Notes: generated by a model from the sequence alone, not told the origin. A stretch of DNA of 64,000 nt from Streptomyces xylophagus (GCF_000716435.1 NZ_JNWO01000007.1:124001-188000); one strand, 5' to 3'. Counted from the stretch's first letter, positions 43,786-52,591 are shown. Numbers and translations are program-made.

Positions 43786-44757
43786 ATGATGTACGGCATG
43801 AGCGACCCCCGCGTGGACCTGGCCACCTTCCCCACCCCCGTCGAGCCGGCGCCCCGCCTGGCCGCCGCGATCGGGCTCGGACCGGACGACCTGTGGATCA
43901 AGCGCGACGATCTGACCGGTCTCGGAGGCGGCGGCAACAAGATCCGCAAGCTGGAGTGGACCGTGGGCGCGGCGCTCGCCGAGGGCGCGGACACCCTCGT
44001 CACCACGGGCGCCCCGCAGAGCAACCACGCCCGCCTGACGGCCGCCGCCGGAGCCCGGCTGGGCCTGGACGTGGTGCTGGTGCTGCGCGGATCGCCGGGT
44101 GTGTCGCGCTCGGGGAACCTCGCCCTAGACGGGCTGTTCGGCGCCCGGATCGCCTGGGCGGGCGACGTCGACCAGGCCGGGCTGGACCGAGCGGCTGCCG
44201 AGGTGTGCGAGCAGCTGCGCAAGGGAGGTGCCGAGCCCGCGCTGATCCCGTTCGGCGGTTCCAGCGCGCTCGGCGCACGCGGTTATGCGCGCTGCGGCGA
44301 GGAGTTGCGCCGGCAGCTCCCCGATCTCCGTACCGCGGTCGTCGCGCTCGGTTCGGGCGGCACGATGGCGGGGCTGGTGGTCTCGCTCGGGACCGAAGCG
44401 GTACTCGGGGTCGACGTCGGCGCGCTGCCCGAACCGGCCGCCGCCGTAAGCGAGTTCGCCGGGCTGACCTCACCGGAAGGACTGCGGGTACGACGCGATC
44501 AGATCGGCAGCGGCTACGCCACGCTCACCGCACCCACCGCCAACGCCCTCACCCTCGCCGCCCGCACCGCCGGGCTCGTCCTCGACCCGACGTACACGGG
44601 ACGGGCCATGGCCGGTCTGATCGCGGCCGTCCGGGACGGTGACATCAGGCCGGGCGAGCGGACCGTGTTCGTGCACACGGGCGGGCTGCCCGGCCTGTTC
44701 GGACACGCGGAGGCTGTCACGTACGCCGAGGGGCAGGTCGTCGCGTACCAGGAATGA
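43786..44757 (+). CDS. D-cysteine desulfhydrase/ACC deaminase-like PLP enzyme
   Basis: A 323-residue tryptophan-synthase-beta-fold PLP enzyme. The cofactor lysine is Lys52 in GGGGNKIRKLEW, TTGAPQSNHARLTAAAGARLGL follows, and LGSGGTMAGLVV is the phosphate-binding loop. These match D-cysteine desulfhydrase/1-aminocyclopropane-1-carboxylate deaminase family members, which deaminate D-cysteine or ACC; the choice between them cannot be made by eye. A ribosome site GGAG lies 6 nt before the first ATG at 43786; an ATG at 43798 is an alternative. It is divergent from the SDR and probably independent. Confidence 0.82.
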   Translation: MMYGMSDPRVDLATFPTPVEPAPRLAAAIGLGPDDLWIKRDDLTGLGGGGNKIRKLEWTVGAALAEGADTLVTTGAPQSNHARLTAAAGARLGLDVVLVLRGSPGVSRSGNLALDGLFGARIAWAGDVDQAGLDRAAAEVCEQLRKGGAEPALIPFGGSSALGARGYARCGEELRRQLPDLRTAVVALGSGGTMAGLVVSLGTEAVLGVDVGALPEPAAAVSEFAGLTSPEGLRVRRDQIGSGYATLTAPTANALTLAARTAGLVLDPTYTGRAMAGLIAAVRDGDIRPGERTVFVHTGGLPGLFGHAEAVTYAEGQVVAYQE

Positions 44758-44807
44758 CGTACGCGCCCGGCGGGTGTGGTGCCGCAAGGCGCGTACATGC
44801 AAGTCGG

Positions 44808-45167
44808 CTACGGAGCCTTCGCGTAGTCCTTGGCCATGGCGCCCGCGAAGTCGTACACGATCACCTGTTCGTCGCCGACGACCCACGCGTCGTGTCCTGG
44901 CGAGCACACGAAGACGTCGCCCGGGCCCACTTCGCTCTCGCCGCCATCGTCCATGCGGAGGTGCATGCGTCCCTGGACGACATAACCGTTGTGGTGGATC
45001 TCGCAACTCTTGGTTCCCGCGATCGGTGCCACGGACTCGGACCAGCGCCAGCCCGGTTCGAAGGTGCCCACGGCGAAGTCGAGTCCGCTGAGGTGGACGG
45101 CTTCGAGGTGGCCGCGGGGGAAGTCACGTCGCTCGTCCGGCTTCTCGACCGTCTTCACTTCCAGCAT
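44808..45167 (-). CDS. cupin domain protein
   Basis: A 119-residue single-domain cupin. WRWSESVAPIAGTKSCEIHHNGYVVQGRMHLRMDDGGESEVGPGDVFVCSPGHDAWVVGDE in pieces shows the two conserved cupin motifs (HHNGYVVQGRMHL and PGDVFVCSPGHDAW) that form the metal site. Such small cupins are often metal-binding isomerases or sensors; no substrate is indicated. The ATG at 45167 is chosen because GGAGG lies 8 nt upstream; an in-frame ATG at 45293 has no such site and its extra residues are low-complexity. Confidence 0.72.
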   Translation of the reverse strand: MLEVKTVEKPDERRDFPRGHLEAVHLSGLDFAVGTFEPGWRWSESVAPIAGTKSCEIHHNGYVVQGRMHLRMDDGGESEVGPGDVFVCSPGHDAWVVGDEQVIVYDFAGAMAKDYAKAP

Positions 45168-45335
45168 GACGGCTGCCTCCATTCCGGCCGCGCACAGCAC
45201 GGCCGGGGCCGGTCTCCGTCTCCCGGCATCCTTGAACGGCACCGGCGCTCCGGCGGGGGCCGCGCCCCACCACTCCATCGTCTTCCTGTCCACCCGGGAG
45301 CGCCATTCGGGGGGACGCCGGCGTGGGCGCCGTAG

Positions 45336-46313
45336 TCACGAACCCTTCGCGCACAACAGGGCGAACCGCTCGCTGTCGATGTTGCCGCCCGAGACGATCA
45401 TCCCCACCCGGCCCGACAGCGGGCCCGCGCGCCCCGCGAGCAGCGCGGCCAACGGGGTGGCGCCACTGGGCTCGACGACGATCTTCAGCCGCTCGAAGGC
45501 GAACCGCATCGCGTCCTTGATCTCCTCGTCGCCGACGAGCGCGATCTCGTCGACCAGCCGTCGGTTCACGGAGAAGGTCAGCTCGCCGGGGATGTCGGCG
45601 GCCTGCCCGTCGGCGATGGTGCGCGGCACGGGGATGGACACACGCCGGCCCGCTTCCAGGGACCGTTTGGTGTCGTCGCCGGCCTCCGGTTCGACGCCGA
45701 TCACGCGGGTGCCCGGGTTCAGTCCCTTGACGGCGGTGGCCGTCCCGGCGATCAGTCCGCCGCCGCCCACGGGCGTCAGCACGGCGTCCAACTCCCCCAC
45801 TTCCTCGACGAGTTCGAGTGCCGCCGTGCCCTGTCCCGCCATGACGTGCGGATGCTCGTAGGGCGGGATGAGACTGAGCCCGCGCTCGGCGGCCAGGGCC
45901 TCCCCGATGGCCACCCGGTCGCCGTGGTAGCGGTCGTACGTGACGATCTCGGCGCCGTACCCCGCAGTCGCGGCCAGCTTCGAGGCGGGAGTGTCCTCGG
46001 GCATGACGATCACCGCGGTGGTGCCGAGTTCGCGGGCGGCGAGGGCGACGGCCTGGGCGTGGTTGCCAGACGAGTAGGCGGCGATGCCCCGGGCCAGTTG
46101 CTCCGGCGTGAGCCGGGAGGCCGCGTTGTAGGCGCCGCGGAACTTGAAGGCGCCGATCCGCTGGAAGTTCTCGCACTTCAGGAACACCTCGGCGCCGACG
46201 AGTTCGTCGAGGGTGCGGGAGCGCAGCACCGGGGTGCGGTGGGCGACGCCCTTGATCTGCGCGGCGGCGTCACGGACGTCGTCGAGGGTGATGGGCGGGG
46301 TGGTGGTCGTCAC
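45336..46313 (-). CDS. threonine/serine dehydratase-like PLP enzyme
   Basis: A 325-residue fold-type II PLP enzyme. The cofactor lysine is Lys57 in FKFRGA; AAYSSGNHAQAVALAA and TPVGGGGLIAGTATAVK form the substrate- and phosphate-binding loops, and SGGN occurs at the C-terminus. It lacks the ACT regulatory domain of biosynthetic IlvA, so it is a catabolic threonine ammonia-lyase, a serine racemase or a threo-3-hydroxyaspartate ammonia-lyase. The GTG start overlaps the stop of the upstream PAS-HTH regulator (GTGA) after GGAGGAG, so the pair forms a coupled operon and the regulator probably controls amino-acid catabolism. Confidence 0.85.
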   Translation of the reverse strand: MTTTTPPITLDDVRDAAAQIKGVAHRTPVLRSRTLDELVGAEVFLKCENFQRIGAFKFRGAYNAASRLTPEQLARGIAAYSSGNHAQAVALAARELGTTAVIVMPEDTPASKLAATAGYGAEIVTYDRYHGDRVAIGEALAAERGLSLIPPYEHPHVMAGQGTAALELVEEVGELDAVLTPVGGGGLIAGTATAVKGLNPGTRVIGVEPEAGDDTKRSLEAGRRVSIPVPRTIADGQAADIPGELTFSVNRRLVDEIALVGDEEIKDAMRFAFERLKIVVEPSGATPLAALLAGRAGPLSGRVGMIVSGGNIDSERFALLCAKGS

Positions 46314-47017
46314 TCGGCTCCTCCATCGGAAGCGGGATCGGAAGGGGCGGGGGTGCCGGTCGCGGCCCGCGCCTGGGAGAGGTAGCTGTAGGCGGAGGCA
46401 CGGGAGATGCCGAGCCGGACGGCGACCTGCTCGATCGCCCGGCGCACGGCGAAGACCCCGTGCTCGTCGAGACTGCGGAACAGCTCCAGCCGCTGGGCGC
46501 GGTCGAGTTGGACCCAGGTCCTGCTGCGCCGCAGCTGATGGGCGTCGACGATGGCCTCGACGACGGAGTCGATGTCGTTGCCGAAGGTGGTGGTGGCCGA
46601 CGCCTCGCTCGCACCGCCCCCGCCGATGCCGGCCAGCAGTGCCTGCGCCTGCTGTACGGCGGTGACGTCGACGTTGACGCAGAGCGCACCGAACACCGCG
46701 CCCGTGGAGTCGCGCAGCACCATCGTGGACGACTTGAGCAGTTGGCCGCCCTTGGTCCGGGTCAGGTAGTTCAGCTCGTCGGCGGCCTCGTCCCCGCGCG
46801 CCAGCACCCGTAGCCCGATCTCGCTCATCGCCCCGCCCACCGAGCGCCCGGTCAGGGCTCCGGCGACGGCGACCACGGACTTCTCCGGGTGCCGGTAGTC
46901 GTGCAGCACCACCTCGCACACCGGGCCGAACGTCGCCGCGATCCCGTCGACGACGGGCCTCAACGCGCCGATGAGCGCGTCCCGTTCGGCGTCCAGGGCC
47001 GGATTGCCGTGCGCCAT
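46310..47017 (-). CDS. YheO-like PAS/HTH transcriptional regulator (DauR type)
   Basis: A 235-residue regulator. The N-terminal PAS-like domain (about residues 15-130, EVVLHDYRHPEKSVVAVAGALTGRSVG and SSTMVLRDSTGAVFGALCVNVDVT) matches the YheO/DauR family, and the C-terminal HTH lies at about 180-225 (RAIEQVAVRLGISRASAYSYLSQAR). DauR controls D-arginine catabolism; the coupling here to a threonine-dehydratase-like enzyme suggests a related amino-acid ligand. The ATG at 47017 has GAGG 5 nt upstream. An inverted repeat GACTGT/ACAGTC brackets its predicted -10 box, consistent with autoregulation. Confidence 0.82.
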   Translation of the reverse strand: MAHGNPALDAERDALIGALRPVVDGIAATFGPVCEVVLHDYRHPEKSVVAVAGALTGRSVGGAMSEIGLRVLARGDEAADELNYLTRTKGGQLLKSSTMVLRDSTGAVFGALCVNVDVTAVQQAQALLAGIGGGGASEASATTTFGNDIDSVVEAIVDAHQLRRSRTWVQLDRAQRLELFRSLDEHGVFAVRRAIEQVAVRLGISRASAYSYLSQARAATGTPAPSDPASDGGAE

Positions 47018-47035
47018 TCCCACCTCGCCGACTCA

Positions 47036-47066
47036 GACTGTACGTCCAAGCACTATACCCACAGTC
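47036..47066. promoter_or_regulatory. inverted repeat around the promoter of the PAS-HTH gene
   Basis: GACTGT (47036-47041) and ACAGTC (47061-47066) are perfect inverted arms with 19 bp between them. The minus-strand -10-like TATAGT occupies 47057-47052 inside, with TGACTG about 16 bp upstream as a possible -35. Confidence 0.45.
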
Positions 47067-47083
47067 CAGAATCCAGTCACTCG

Positions 47084-47299
47084 TCAACGCTCGGGCAACG
47101 CCCCGCAGAGTCGCGCCGGGAAGCCTTTGAGCCCGGCGAAGACCGACCACCGCCATGGCCCGGCCCGGCGCCCACCACGGCGACCCGGCCGCTGATCTCG
47201 CGGCCCCAGGGTCAGCCGTACAGGGAAAGCCATGGCGGGTGCGTCAAAAACGCGGCTGTCGGCGCGGCAGATGCCGACCGCGTCGACAGCCGGCAACAC
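47084..47299 (-). pseudogene. remnant of a zinc-type alcohol dehydrogenase
   Basis: In the 324-bp gap, the minus strand reads VDAVGICRADSRVFD...MAFPV in one frame and, after a shift near 47205, GREISGRVAVVGAGPG in the next. These resemble the N-terminal block of medium-chain zinc dehydrogenases (VEAVGICGSD...MAFPVTLGHEISGRV...VGAGV), with the metal-binding His and the rest of the protein missing. I read it as a decayed gene fragment; no intact gene is possible. The rest of the gap holds the promoter of the PAS-HTH gene. Confidence 0.4.
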
Positions 47300-47341
47300 A
47301 GCACCCCGCGAGGCCGAAGGCCCTCCGGCGACGCGTGATGC

Positions 47342-48373
47342 TCAGCGCGGCCCGGCTATGGTGCGCCGCACGACGAGGTGCGGGGCGAGGACGACCTCGC
47401 GGGGCTCGGTACGACCCTCGTCGAGGCGTTCCACGGCGGCGGCCACCGCGTAGCGCGCCTGCGCCTCGGCCCCCTGGCTGACCGTGGTCAGGTCGAAGCA
47501 GCTCAGGCGGGAGAGTCTGTCGTCGTCGTATCCCGCGACGGACACCTCGCCGGGGACGGAGACACCGGCACGGGCCAGGCCGGCCAGGACGCCGATCGCG
47601 CTCTGGTCGTTGAACGCGACCACCGCGGTGGGCAGTTCGCCCGCGTCGAGGAGGTGGCGGGCGGCACGCTCGCCGGCCGCCTCGGTGTTGTCGCCGCGCA
47701 GCACCTTGATGTGCGCGTCCAGACCGTGGCGCCGCATGGCGGTGCGGTATCCGCGGCGCCGGTCGGTGGCGATCACGCCCTTGCCGCCGTCGACGTACGT
47801 GATCTCGCGGTGTCCGAGCGCCACCAGCCGGTCGACGATCTGCCCCACGCCGTCGTCGTCCGCGGTGCGCACCACGTCCAGTTGGCCTTCCTCGATCCGC
47901 CGGCCCACAACGATGACGGGGGCTTTGCCGTCGAGCGCGGCGAGCGTGTCGACGGGGGCGGTCGGACCGAGCAGGATCAGCGCCTCGCTGCGGAAGGCCA
48001 GCAGTGTCTCGACGGCGGTGCGCTCGTCACGGGTGCGGGTCTGGGTGCTCAGGACGAGGTCGTAGCCGACCTCCTCGGCAGCCGAGTGCAGGTACTCGAC
48101 CAGGTCCGCGTGGAAGGGGCTGTGGACGTCGACCATGACGCCGAGCATCCGTGTGCGCCTGCTGGCCAGCAGGCTGGCGGTGCGGTCCACCTGGTAGCCG
48201 AGGTCGGCGGCAGCCTTGAGGACTCGCTGCCGGGTGCGTTCGCTGGGGCCCGCCACACCGCGCAGCACGAGGGACACGGACGCGGTGGAGACACCCACGC
48301 GTGCGGCCACGTCCTCGAGTCGTGGGCGCTTCTTCGCGGCTGCCCGGCGACGTTCCGCCCCGACGTCCTCCAC
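47342..48373 (-). CDS. LacI family regulator, probable inositol-catabolism repressor
   Basis: A 343-residue LacI/GalR protein. The helix-turn-helix RLEDVAARVGVSTASVSLVLRG (about residues 18-39) and hinge LGYQVDRTASLLASRR are intact, followed by the sugar-sensing domain, which has the typical VVAFNDQSAIGVLAGLARAGVSVPGEVSVAGYDDDRLS. It is divergent from the inositol transport genes. A perfect TTAAAGCGCTTTAA dyad lies in the shared promoter and again before iolC, so this protein is the likely repressor of both. The inducer is probably inositol or a catabolite such as 2-deoxy-5-keto-D-gluconate phosphate. Confidence 0.82.
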   Translation of the reverse strand: MEDVGAERRRAAAKKRPRLEDVAARVGVSTASVSLVLRGVAGPSERTRQRVLKAAADLGYQVDRTASLLASRRTRMLGVMVDVHSPFHADLVEYLHSAAEEVGYDLVLSTQTRTRDERTAVETLLAFRSEALILLGPTAPVDTLAALDGKAPVIVVGRRIEEGQLDVVRTADDDGVGQIVDRLVALGHREITYVDGGKGVIATDRRRGYRTAMRRHGLDAHIKVLRGDNTEAAGERAARHLLDAGELPTAVVAFNDQSAIGVLAGLARAGVSVPGEVSVAGYDDDRLSRLSCFDLTTVSQGAEAQARYAVAAAVERLDEGRTEPREVVLAPHLVVRRTIAGPR

Positions 48374-48410
48374 TTGTGCCTCCCGGCCGCAATCTTCTCG
48401 CGCAACGCCC

Positions 48411-48439
48411 TTGACACGCTCTTGAAACGAGTCGATAGT
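48411..48439 (+). promoter_or_regulatory. predicted promoter of the inositol transport operon
   Basis: TTGACA (48411-48416) and GATAGT (48434-48439) are separated by 17 bp, a near-consensus vegetative promoter. Transcription would start near 48446, beside the operator. Confidence 0.6.
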
Positions 48440-48447
48440 ACCAGGAA

Positions 48448-48461
48448 TTAAAGCGCTTTAA
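48448..48461. promoter_or_regulatory. LacI-type operator TTAAAGCGCTTTAA, copy 1
   Basis: A perfect 14-bp palindrome at the predicted transcription start of the inositol transport genes, identical to the copy at 52592-52605 before iolC. Confidence 0.75.
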
Positions 48462-48475
48462 ATTGTCCTGATGTT

Positions 48476-48582
48476 CCAACGAAGGTCGTTGGTGCATCGC
48501 CCGCGATCGGCGGGGACACCCGCTCACCGTCGACGCCGCCCACAAGGCGGACCAAGCGGTCGCGGCCGGCACATCCGGCCGC
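48476..48582 (+). other. structured 5' leader with three hairpins
   Basis: The 255-nt leader between the predicted start and the binding-protein ATG contains CCAACGA agg TCGTTGG (48476-48492), CCGCC cacaa GGCGG (48536-48550 region: 48536-48540 and 48546-48550) and GCGGCCGG cacat CCGGCCGC (48562-48582). All stems are perfect. No known riboswitch consensus is recognised; no T-run follows. The remainder to 48700 shows no gene. Confidence 0.4.
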
Positions 48583-48700
48583 CACAGCTCCCTGTGAGCC
48601 GACTCCGATCCTCCGTCCAGACCCCGGCACCGGCCCATCAAGCAGCCGCGGACCCACCGCCCTGCTACCTCTTTCAGTCGCACAGCGAGGTGCACGAACC

Positions 48701-49720
48701 ATGAGCCGTACATCCCTTCCCCGCTCCCGCAGAGTCCTCCCCGTCGTGGCCGCCGCCACCGTGGCCGCCCTCGCTCTCGCGGGCTGCTCCAGCAACTCCG
48801 GCGGCAAGAAGTCCGAGGAGTCGACCGGCAACGCCTCGGCGGGCAAGGCCACCACTCCGCGCATGACGATCGCGATGGTCACCCACGCGCCCTCCGGCGA
48901 CACCTTCTGGGACACCATCCGCAAGGGCGCCGAGGCCGCCGCAGCCAAGGACAACGTCAAGCTCATCTACTCGAACGACGAGACGGCCGCCGACCAGGCC
49001 AACCTGGTGCAGAACGCGATCGACCAGAAGGTCGACGGCATCGCCGTCACCCTCGCCAAGCCCGACGCCATGAAGGCCGTCGTCGCCAAGGCCGAGCAGG
49101 CCGGCATCCCGGTCGTCGGCTTCAACGCCGGCCTGAGCGAGTGGAAGAAGCAGGGCCTGCTGTCCTTCTTCGGCCAGGACGAGTCCGTCTCCGGCCAGGC
49201 GCTCGGCACCAAGCTCAACTCCACCGGTGTCAAGCACACGTTGTGCGTGATCCAGGCCCAGGGCGACGTCAACCTCGAGCAGCGCTGCGCCGGCGTGAAG
49301 AAGACCTTCAGCGGCAAGACCGACATCCTCTACGTCAACGGCACGGACATGCCGTCGGTGAAGTCGACGATCACCGCCAAGCTCACCCAGGACAAGTCGA
49401 TCGACGACGTGGTCACCCTCGGCGCCCCCTTCGCGCTGACGGCCGTGCAGTCGGTGTCGGACGCGGGCAGCAAGGCGAAGGTCGCCACCTTCGACCTCAA
49501 CAAGGACCTCATCTCGGCCATCGAGAAGGGCACCATCCAGTTCGCAGTCGACCAACAGCCCTACCTCCAGGGCTACTTGGCGGTCGACTCCCTGTGGCTG
49601 TACAAGACGAACGGCAACTACAGCGGCGGCGGTGAGCAGCCCGTCCTGACCGGTCCCGCCTTCGTCGACAAGACCAACGTCGACACCGTCGCCAAGTTCG
49701 CCGCGAAGGGCACCCGGTGA
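48701..49720 (+). CDS. inositol-type ABC transporter substrate-binding lipoprotein
   Basis: A 339-residue lipoprotein of the type 1 periplasmic binding family. The signal peptide ends in LALAGC (Cys29). MTIAMVTHAPSGDTFWDTIRKGAEAAAAKDNVKL resembles the IbpA/IatA-type binding proteins for inositol and related sugars (FWDTIRKGAEAAA is the core), and AAVTLGAPFALTAVQS-type segments follow. The ATG at 48701 has GAGG about 11 nt upstream. It lies behind a predicted promoter, a LacI operator and a long structured leader. Substrate assignment is by cluster context. Confidence 0.82.
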   Translation: MSRTSLPRSRRVLPVVAAATVAALALAGCSSNSGGKKSEESTGNASAGKATTPRMTIAMVTHAPSGDTFWDTIRKGAEAAAAKDNVKLIYSNDETAADQANLVQNAIDQKVDGIAVTLAKPDAMKAVVAKAEQAGIPVVGFNAGLSEWKKQGLLSFFGQDESVSGQALGTKLNSTGVKHTLCVIQAQGDVNLEQRCAGVKKTFSGKTDILYVNGTDMPSVKSTITAKLTQDKSIDDVVTLGAPFALTAVQSVSDAGSKAKVATFDLNKDLISAIEKGTIQFAVDQQPYLQGYLAVDSLWLYKTNGNYSGGGEQPVLTGPAFVDKTNVDTVAKFAAKGTR

Positions 49721-50742
49721 TGAGCACGACCCAGCACGCCGAGCCGGCGGTGACCTCACCGCCGGCCTCCGGCCCGCAGGAGACCGACGGCCGGACCGTT
49801 GAACGGCCCCTGGCGATACGGCTGTTGGCGCGTCCCGAGATAGGCGTCTTCCTCGGCGCCGCCGCCGTGTTCGTGTTCTTCCTGATCACGGCCCCGCCGG
49901 TGCGGGACGGCGCCTCGATGGCGAACATCCTGTACCAGTCGTCGACGATCGGCATCATGGCGCTGCCGGTCGCCCTGCTGATGATCGGCGGGGAGTTCGA
50001 CCTCTCCGCCGGTGTCGCGGTCATCACGTCGGCACTGAGCGCGAGCATGCTCAGCTACCAACTGACCATGAACGTATGGGTCGGTGTGATCGTCGCCCTG
50101 GCGGTGTCCCTGGGCATCGGATTCCTCAACGGCTGGCTCCTGGTCAAGACCGGCCTGCCCAGCTTCCTCATCACCCTGGGCACCTTCCTGATCCTCCAGG
50201 GCGTCAACCTCGCGGTGACGAAGCTGGTCACCGGGAACGTCGCCACCGACGACATCAGCACTATGGACGGGTTCAGCCAGGCCAAGAAGGTCTTCGCGTC
50301 CTCGTTCGAGGTCGGCGGCGTGGAAGTCAAGATCACCGTGGTGTGGTGGCTGGTCTTCGCGGCCATCGCCACCTGGGTCCTGCTGCGCACCAAGTACGGC
50401 AACTGGATCTTCGCGGTCGGCGGCAACAAGGAATCCGCCCGCGCCGTCGGTGTCCCGGTGAACTTCACCAAGATCTCCCTGTTCATGCTGGTCGGTTTCG
50501 GTGCCTGGTTCATCGGCATGCACCAGCTGTTCTCCTTCAACACCGTGCAGTCGGGTGAGGGAGTGGGACAGGAACTGATCTATATCGCGGCGGCCGTCAT
50601 CGGCGGCTGTCTGCTGACCGGCGGCGCGGGCTCGGCGATCGGTCCCGTCTTCGGCGCGTTCATGTTCGGCATGGTGCAGCAGGGCATCGTCTACGCCGGC
50701 TGGAACCCCGACTGGTTCAAGGCGTTCACGGCGCCCCGGTAG
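49720..50742 (+). CDS. inositol-type ABC transporter permease, C-terminally truncated
   Basis: A 340-residue permease of the RbsC/XylH family with the signature [25 protein letters not shown] and the ATPase-contacting [19 protein letters not shown]. The protein stops at [13 protein letters not shown], immediately before where the two rhamnose permeases in this window still have a final hydrophobic helix (VVTGVLLVVSVLG and AINGILLILAIAV). The loss coincides with the missing start of the next gene, which suggests one deletion across the junction. The ATG at 49720 overlaps the binding-protein stop codon. Transport may be impaired unless another transporter replaces it. Confidence 0.8.
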   Translation: MSTTQHAEPAVTSPPASGPQETDGRTVERPLAIRLLARPEIGVFLGAAAVFVFFLITAPPVRDGASMANILYQSSTIGIMALPVALLMIGGEFDLSAGVAVITSALSASMLSYQLTMNVWVGVIVALAVSLGIGFLNGWLLVKTGLPSFLITLGTFLILQGVNLAVTKLVTGNVATDDISTMDGFSQAKKVFASSFEVGGVEVKITVVWWLVFAAIATWVLLRTKYGNWIFAVGGNKESARAVGVPVNFTKISLFMLVGFGAWFIGMHQLFSFNTVQSGEGVGQELIYIAAAVIGGCLLTGGAGSAIGPVFGAFMFGMVQQGIVYAGWNPDWFKAFTAPR

Positions 50743-51569
50743 TTGAGCTGCAGAACACCGGCAAGTCCTACGGCAATGTCCGCGCCCTGCACGGCGTCGA
50801 CCTCGCCGTCCGCCCCGGCCAGGTCACCTGCGTCCTCGGCGACAACGGCGCCGGCAAGTCGACCCTGATCAAAATCATCTCAGGCCTGCACCAGCACACC
50901 GAGGGCGAATTCCTCGTCGACGGCGAGCCCGTGCACTTCACCACCCCGCGTCAGGCGTTGGACCGCGGTATCGCGACGGTCTACCAGGACCTGGCCGTCG
51001 TGCCGTTGATGCCGGTGTGGCGCAACTTCTTCCTCGGCTCGGAGATGACCAAGGGCCCCTGGCCCGTGCGCCGTCTCGACATCGAGAAGATGAAGAAGAC
51101 CGCCGACGAGGAACTGCGCAACATGGGCATCGTCCTGGACAACCTCGACCAGCCCATCGGCACCCTCTCCGGCGGCCAGCGCCAGTGCGTCGCCATCGCC
51201 CGCGCCGTCTACTTCGGCGCCCGGGTGCTGATCCTGGACGAGCCGACCGCCGCCCTCGGTGTCAAGCAGTCCGGTGTGGTGCTCAAGTACGTGGCCGCGG
51301 CCCGCGAACGCGGCCTCGGCGTCATCTTCATCACCCACAACCCCCACCACGCCTACATGGTCGGCGACCACTTCAGCGTCCTGCGCCTGGGCACCATGGA
51401 ACTCTCCGCAGAACGCAGCGAGATCACCCTCGAAGAGCTGACCAACCACATGGCCGGCGGCACCGAACTCGCCGCACTCAAGCACGAGTTGTCCCAGGTC
51501 CGCGGCGTCGACGTCAACGAGCTGCCGGAGGACGAGGACGTCACGGCTTCGGCCGGAGCGGCCGACTGA
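50742..51569 (+). CDS. inositol-type ABC ATPase with no canonical start codon
   Basis: A single-domain sugar ABC ATPase of about 275 residues. The coding signal begins at [21 protein letters not shown] in a frame one base back from the permease frame, and includes Walker [33 protein letters not shown], the signature [17 protein letters not shown] and Walker [13 protein letters not shown]. That frame has no ATG, GTG or TTG before position 50931, and initiating there would delete the Walker A motif. So either a deletion removed the permease end and the ATPase start, or a single-base error (an extra C at the CCCC run) hides a permease-ATPase fusion. As it stands it is probably not made in functional form. 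Confidence 0.65.
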   Translation, partial: VELQNTGKSYGNVRALHGVDLAVRPGQVTCVLGDNGAGKSTLIKIISGLHQHTEGEFLVDGEPVHFTTPRQALDRGIATVYQDLAVVPLMPVWRNFFLGSEMTKGPWPVRRLDIEKMKKTADEELRNMGIVLDNLDQPIGTLSGGQRQCVAIARAVYFGARVLILDEPTAALGVKQSGVVLKYVAAARERGLGVIFITHNPHHAYMVGDHFSVLRLGTMELSAERSEITLEELTNHMAGGTELAALKHELSQVRGVDVNELPEDEDVTASAGAAD

Positions 51570-51687
51570 CGGCCAGGCCAGGACAACTGCCCTACCCCGC
51601 GCGGGAGGACGGGTTCACCGGACGCGCCCCGCACGCCAACTCCCTCTCCCCGCACCCCCGCTCCCCTATACCCGAAGGCATTCCCTC

Positions 51688-52539
51688 ATGAAGATCGCCC
51701 TCGACCCGTACATGATCCGTCATGTCCCACTGCTCGAACTGCCCGGTGTGGTGGCCGAGTTGGGCTACGAGTGGATCGAGCTGTCGCCCCGCGAGGACTT
51801 CATCCCGTTCTTCCGGCACCCCCGCGTGGACGACGCCACCGTGCGCAAGTTCCGCAAGGCGCTGGACGCGGCCGGCGTCGGGATCTCCTCCCTGCTGCCG
51901 CTGTTCCGCTGGTCCGGCCCCGACGAGGACGCCCGGCAGGCCGCCGTGCGCTACTGGAAGCGGTCGATCCAGATCGCCTCCGAGTTGGGCGTGGACAGCA
52001 TGATCTCCGAGTTCAACGGCCGGCCCGAGGAAGCGGACCGCAGCGAGGCCCAGTTCTGGAACTCGATGGACGAACTGCTCCCGCTCTTCGAGCGTGAGGG
52101 CATCAAACTCGCCCTGGAACCCCACCCGGACGACTTCATCGAGAACGGCTACGACGCGGTCAACCTGATCCGGGGTATCAACCACCCCAACGTCAGCTTC
52201 CTCTACTGCGCCCCGCACACCTTCCACATCGGGAACGACGCCCCCGGCATCGTCAAGTACGCGGGCGACCTGCTCACCCACGTCCACCTCGCCGACGCCT
52301 TCGACCACACCGCGTCCTCCGGCAACCGGTACATCCTCAACCCGCCGGGCACCACCGCGCGCATCCATCAGCACCTCGACATCGGCGAGGGCGAGGTCGA
52401 CTTCGACGAGCTGTTCCGGGAGCTCCGTGCGAACGGCTTCGACGGCACCCTGACGGCCTGCGTGTTCGCCTGGGAGGAACGGGCCAAGGAGTCGTCCGTC
52501 TTCATGCGCGAGAAGATCGCCGGATATCTCGCCGCCTGA
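51688..52539 (+). CDS. sugar phosphate isomerase/epimerase (AP_endonuc_2 TIM barrel)
   Basis: A 283-residue TIM-barrel protein of the AP_endonuc_2 family. WIELSPREDFIPFF (28-41) marks an early strand and loop; IKLALEPHPDDFIENG, SFLYCAPHTFHIG, and HVHLADAFDHT carry the Glu, His and Asp metal ligands expected of IolI/IolH-like enzymes. It could be an inosose isomerase or epimerase in inositol catabolism. It sits between the transporter and iolC, 119 bp after the ATPase. The ATG at 51688 follows GAAGG about 10 nt upstream. The precise reaction is not determinable. Confidence 0.78.
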   Translation: MKIALDPYMIRHVPLLELPGVVAELGYEWIELSPREDFIPFFRHPRVDDATVRKFRKALDAAGVGISSLLPLFRWSGPDEDARQAAVRYWKRSIQIASELGVDSMISEFNGRPEEADRSEAQFWNSMDELLPLFEREGIKLALEPHPDDFIENGYDAVNLIRGINHPNVSFLYCAPHTFHIGNDAPGIVKYAGDLLTHVHLADAFDHTASSGNRYILNPPGTTARIHQHLDIGEGEVDFDELFRELRANGFDGTLTACVFAWEERAKESSVFMREKIAGYLAA

Positions 52540-52591
52540 CAGCGGCAGCCCCTCCGCACGACAGTCGAGCGCGGAGAATCACACCCTCTCT

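Noticed and set aside
50742..51569. Programmed -1 frameshifting to fuse permease and ATPase
   Set aside because: The CCCC run is not a canonical slippery heptamer, no downstream pseudoknot is evident, and the permease's last helix is missing, so deletion or sequence error is simpler.
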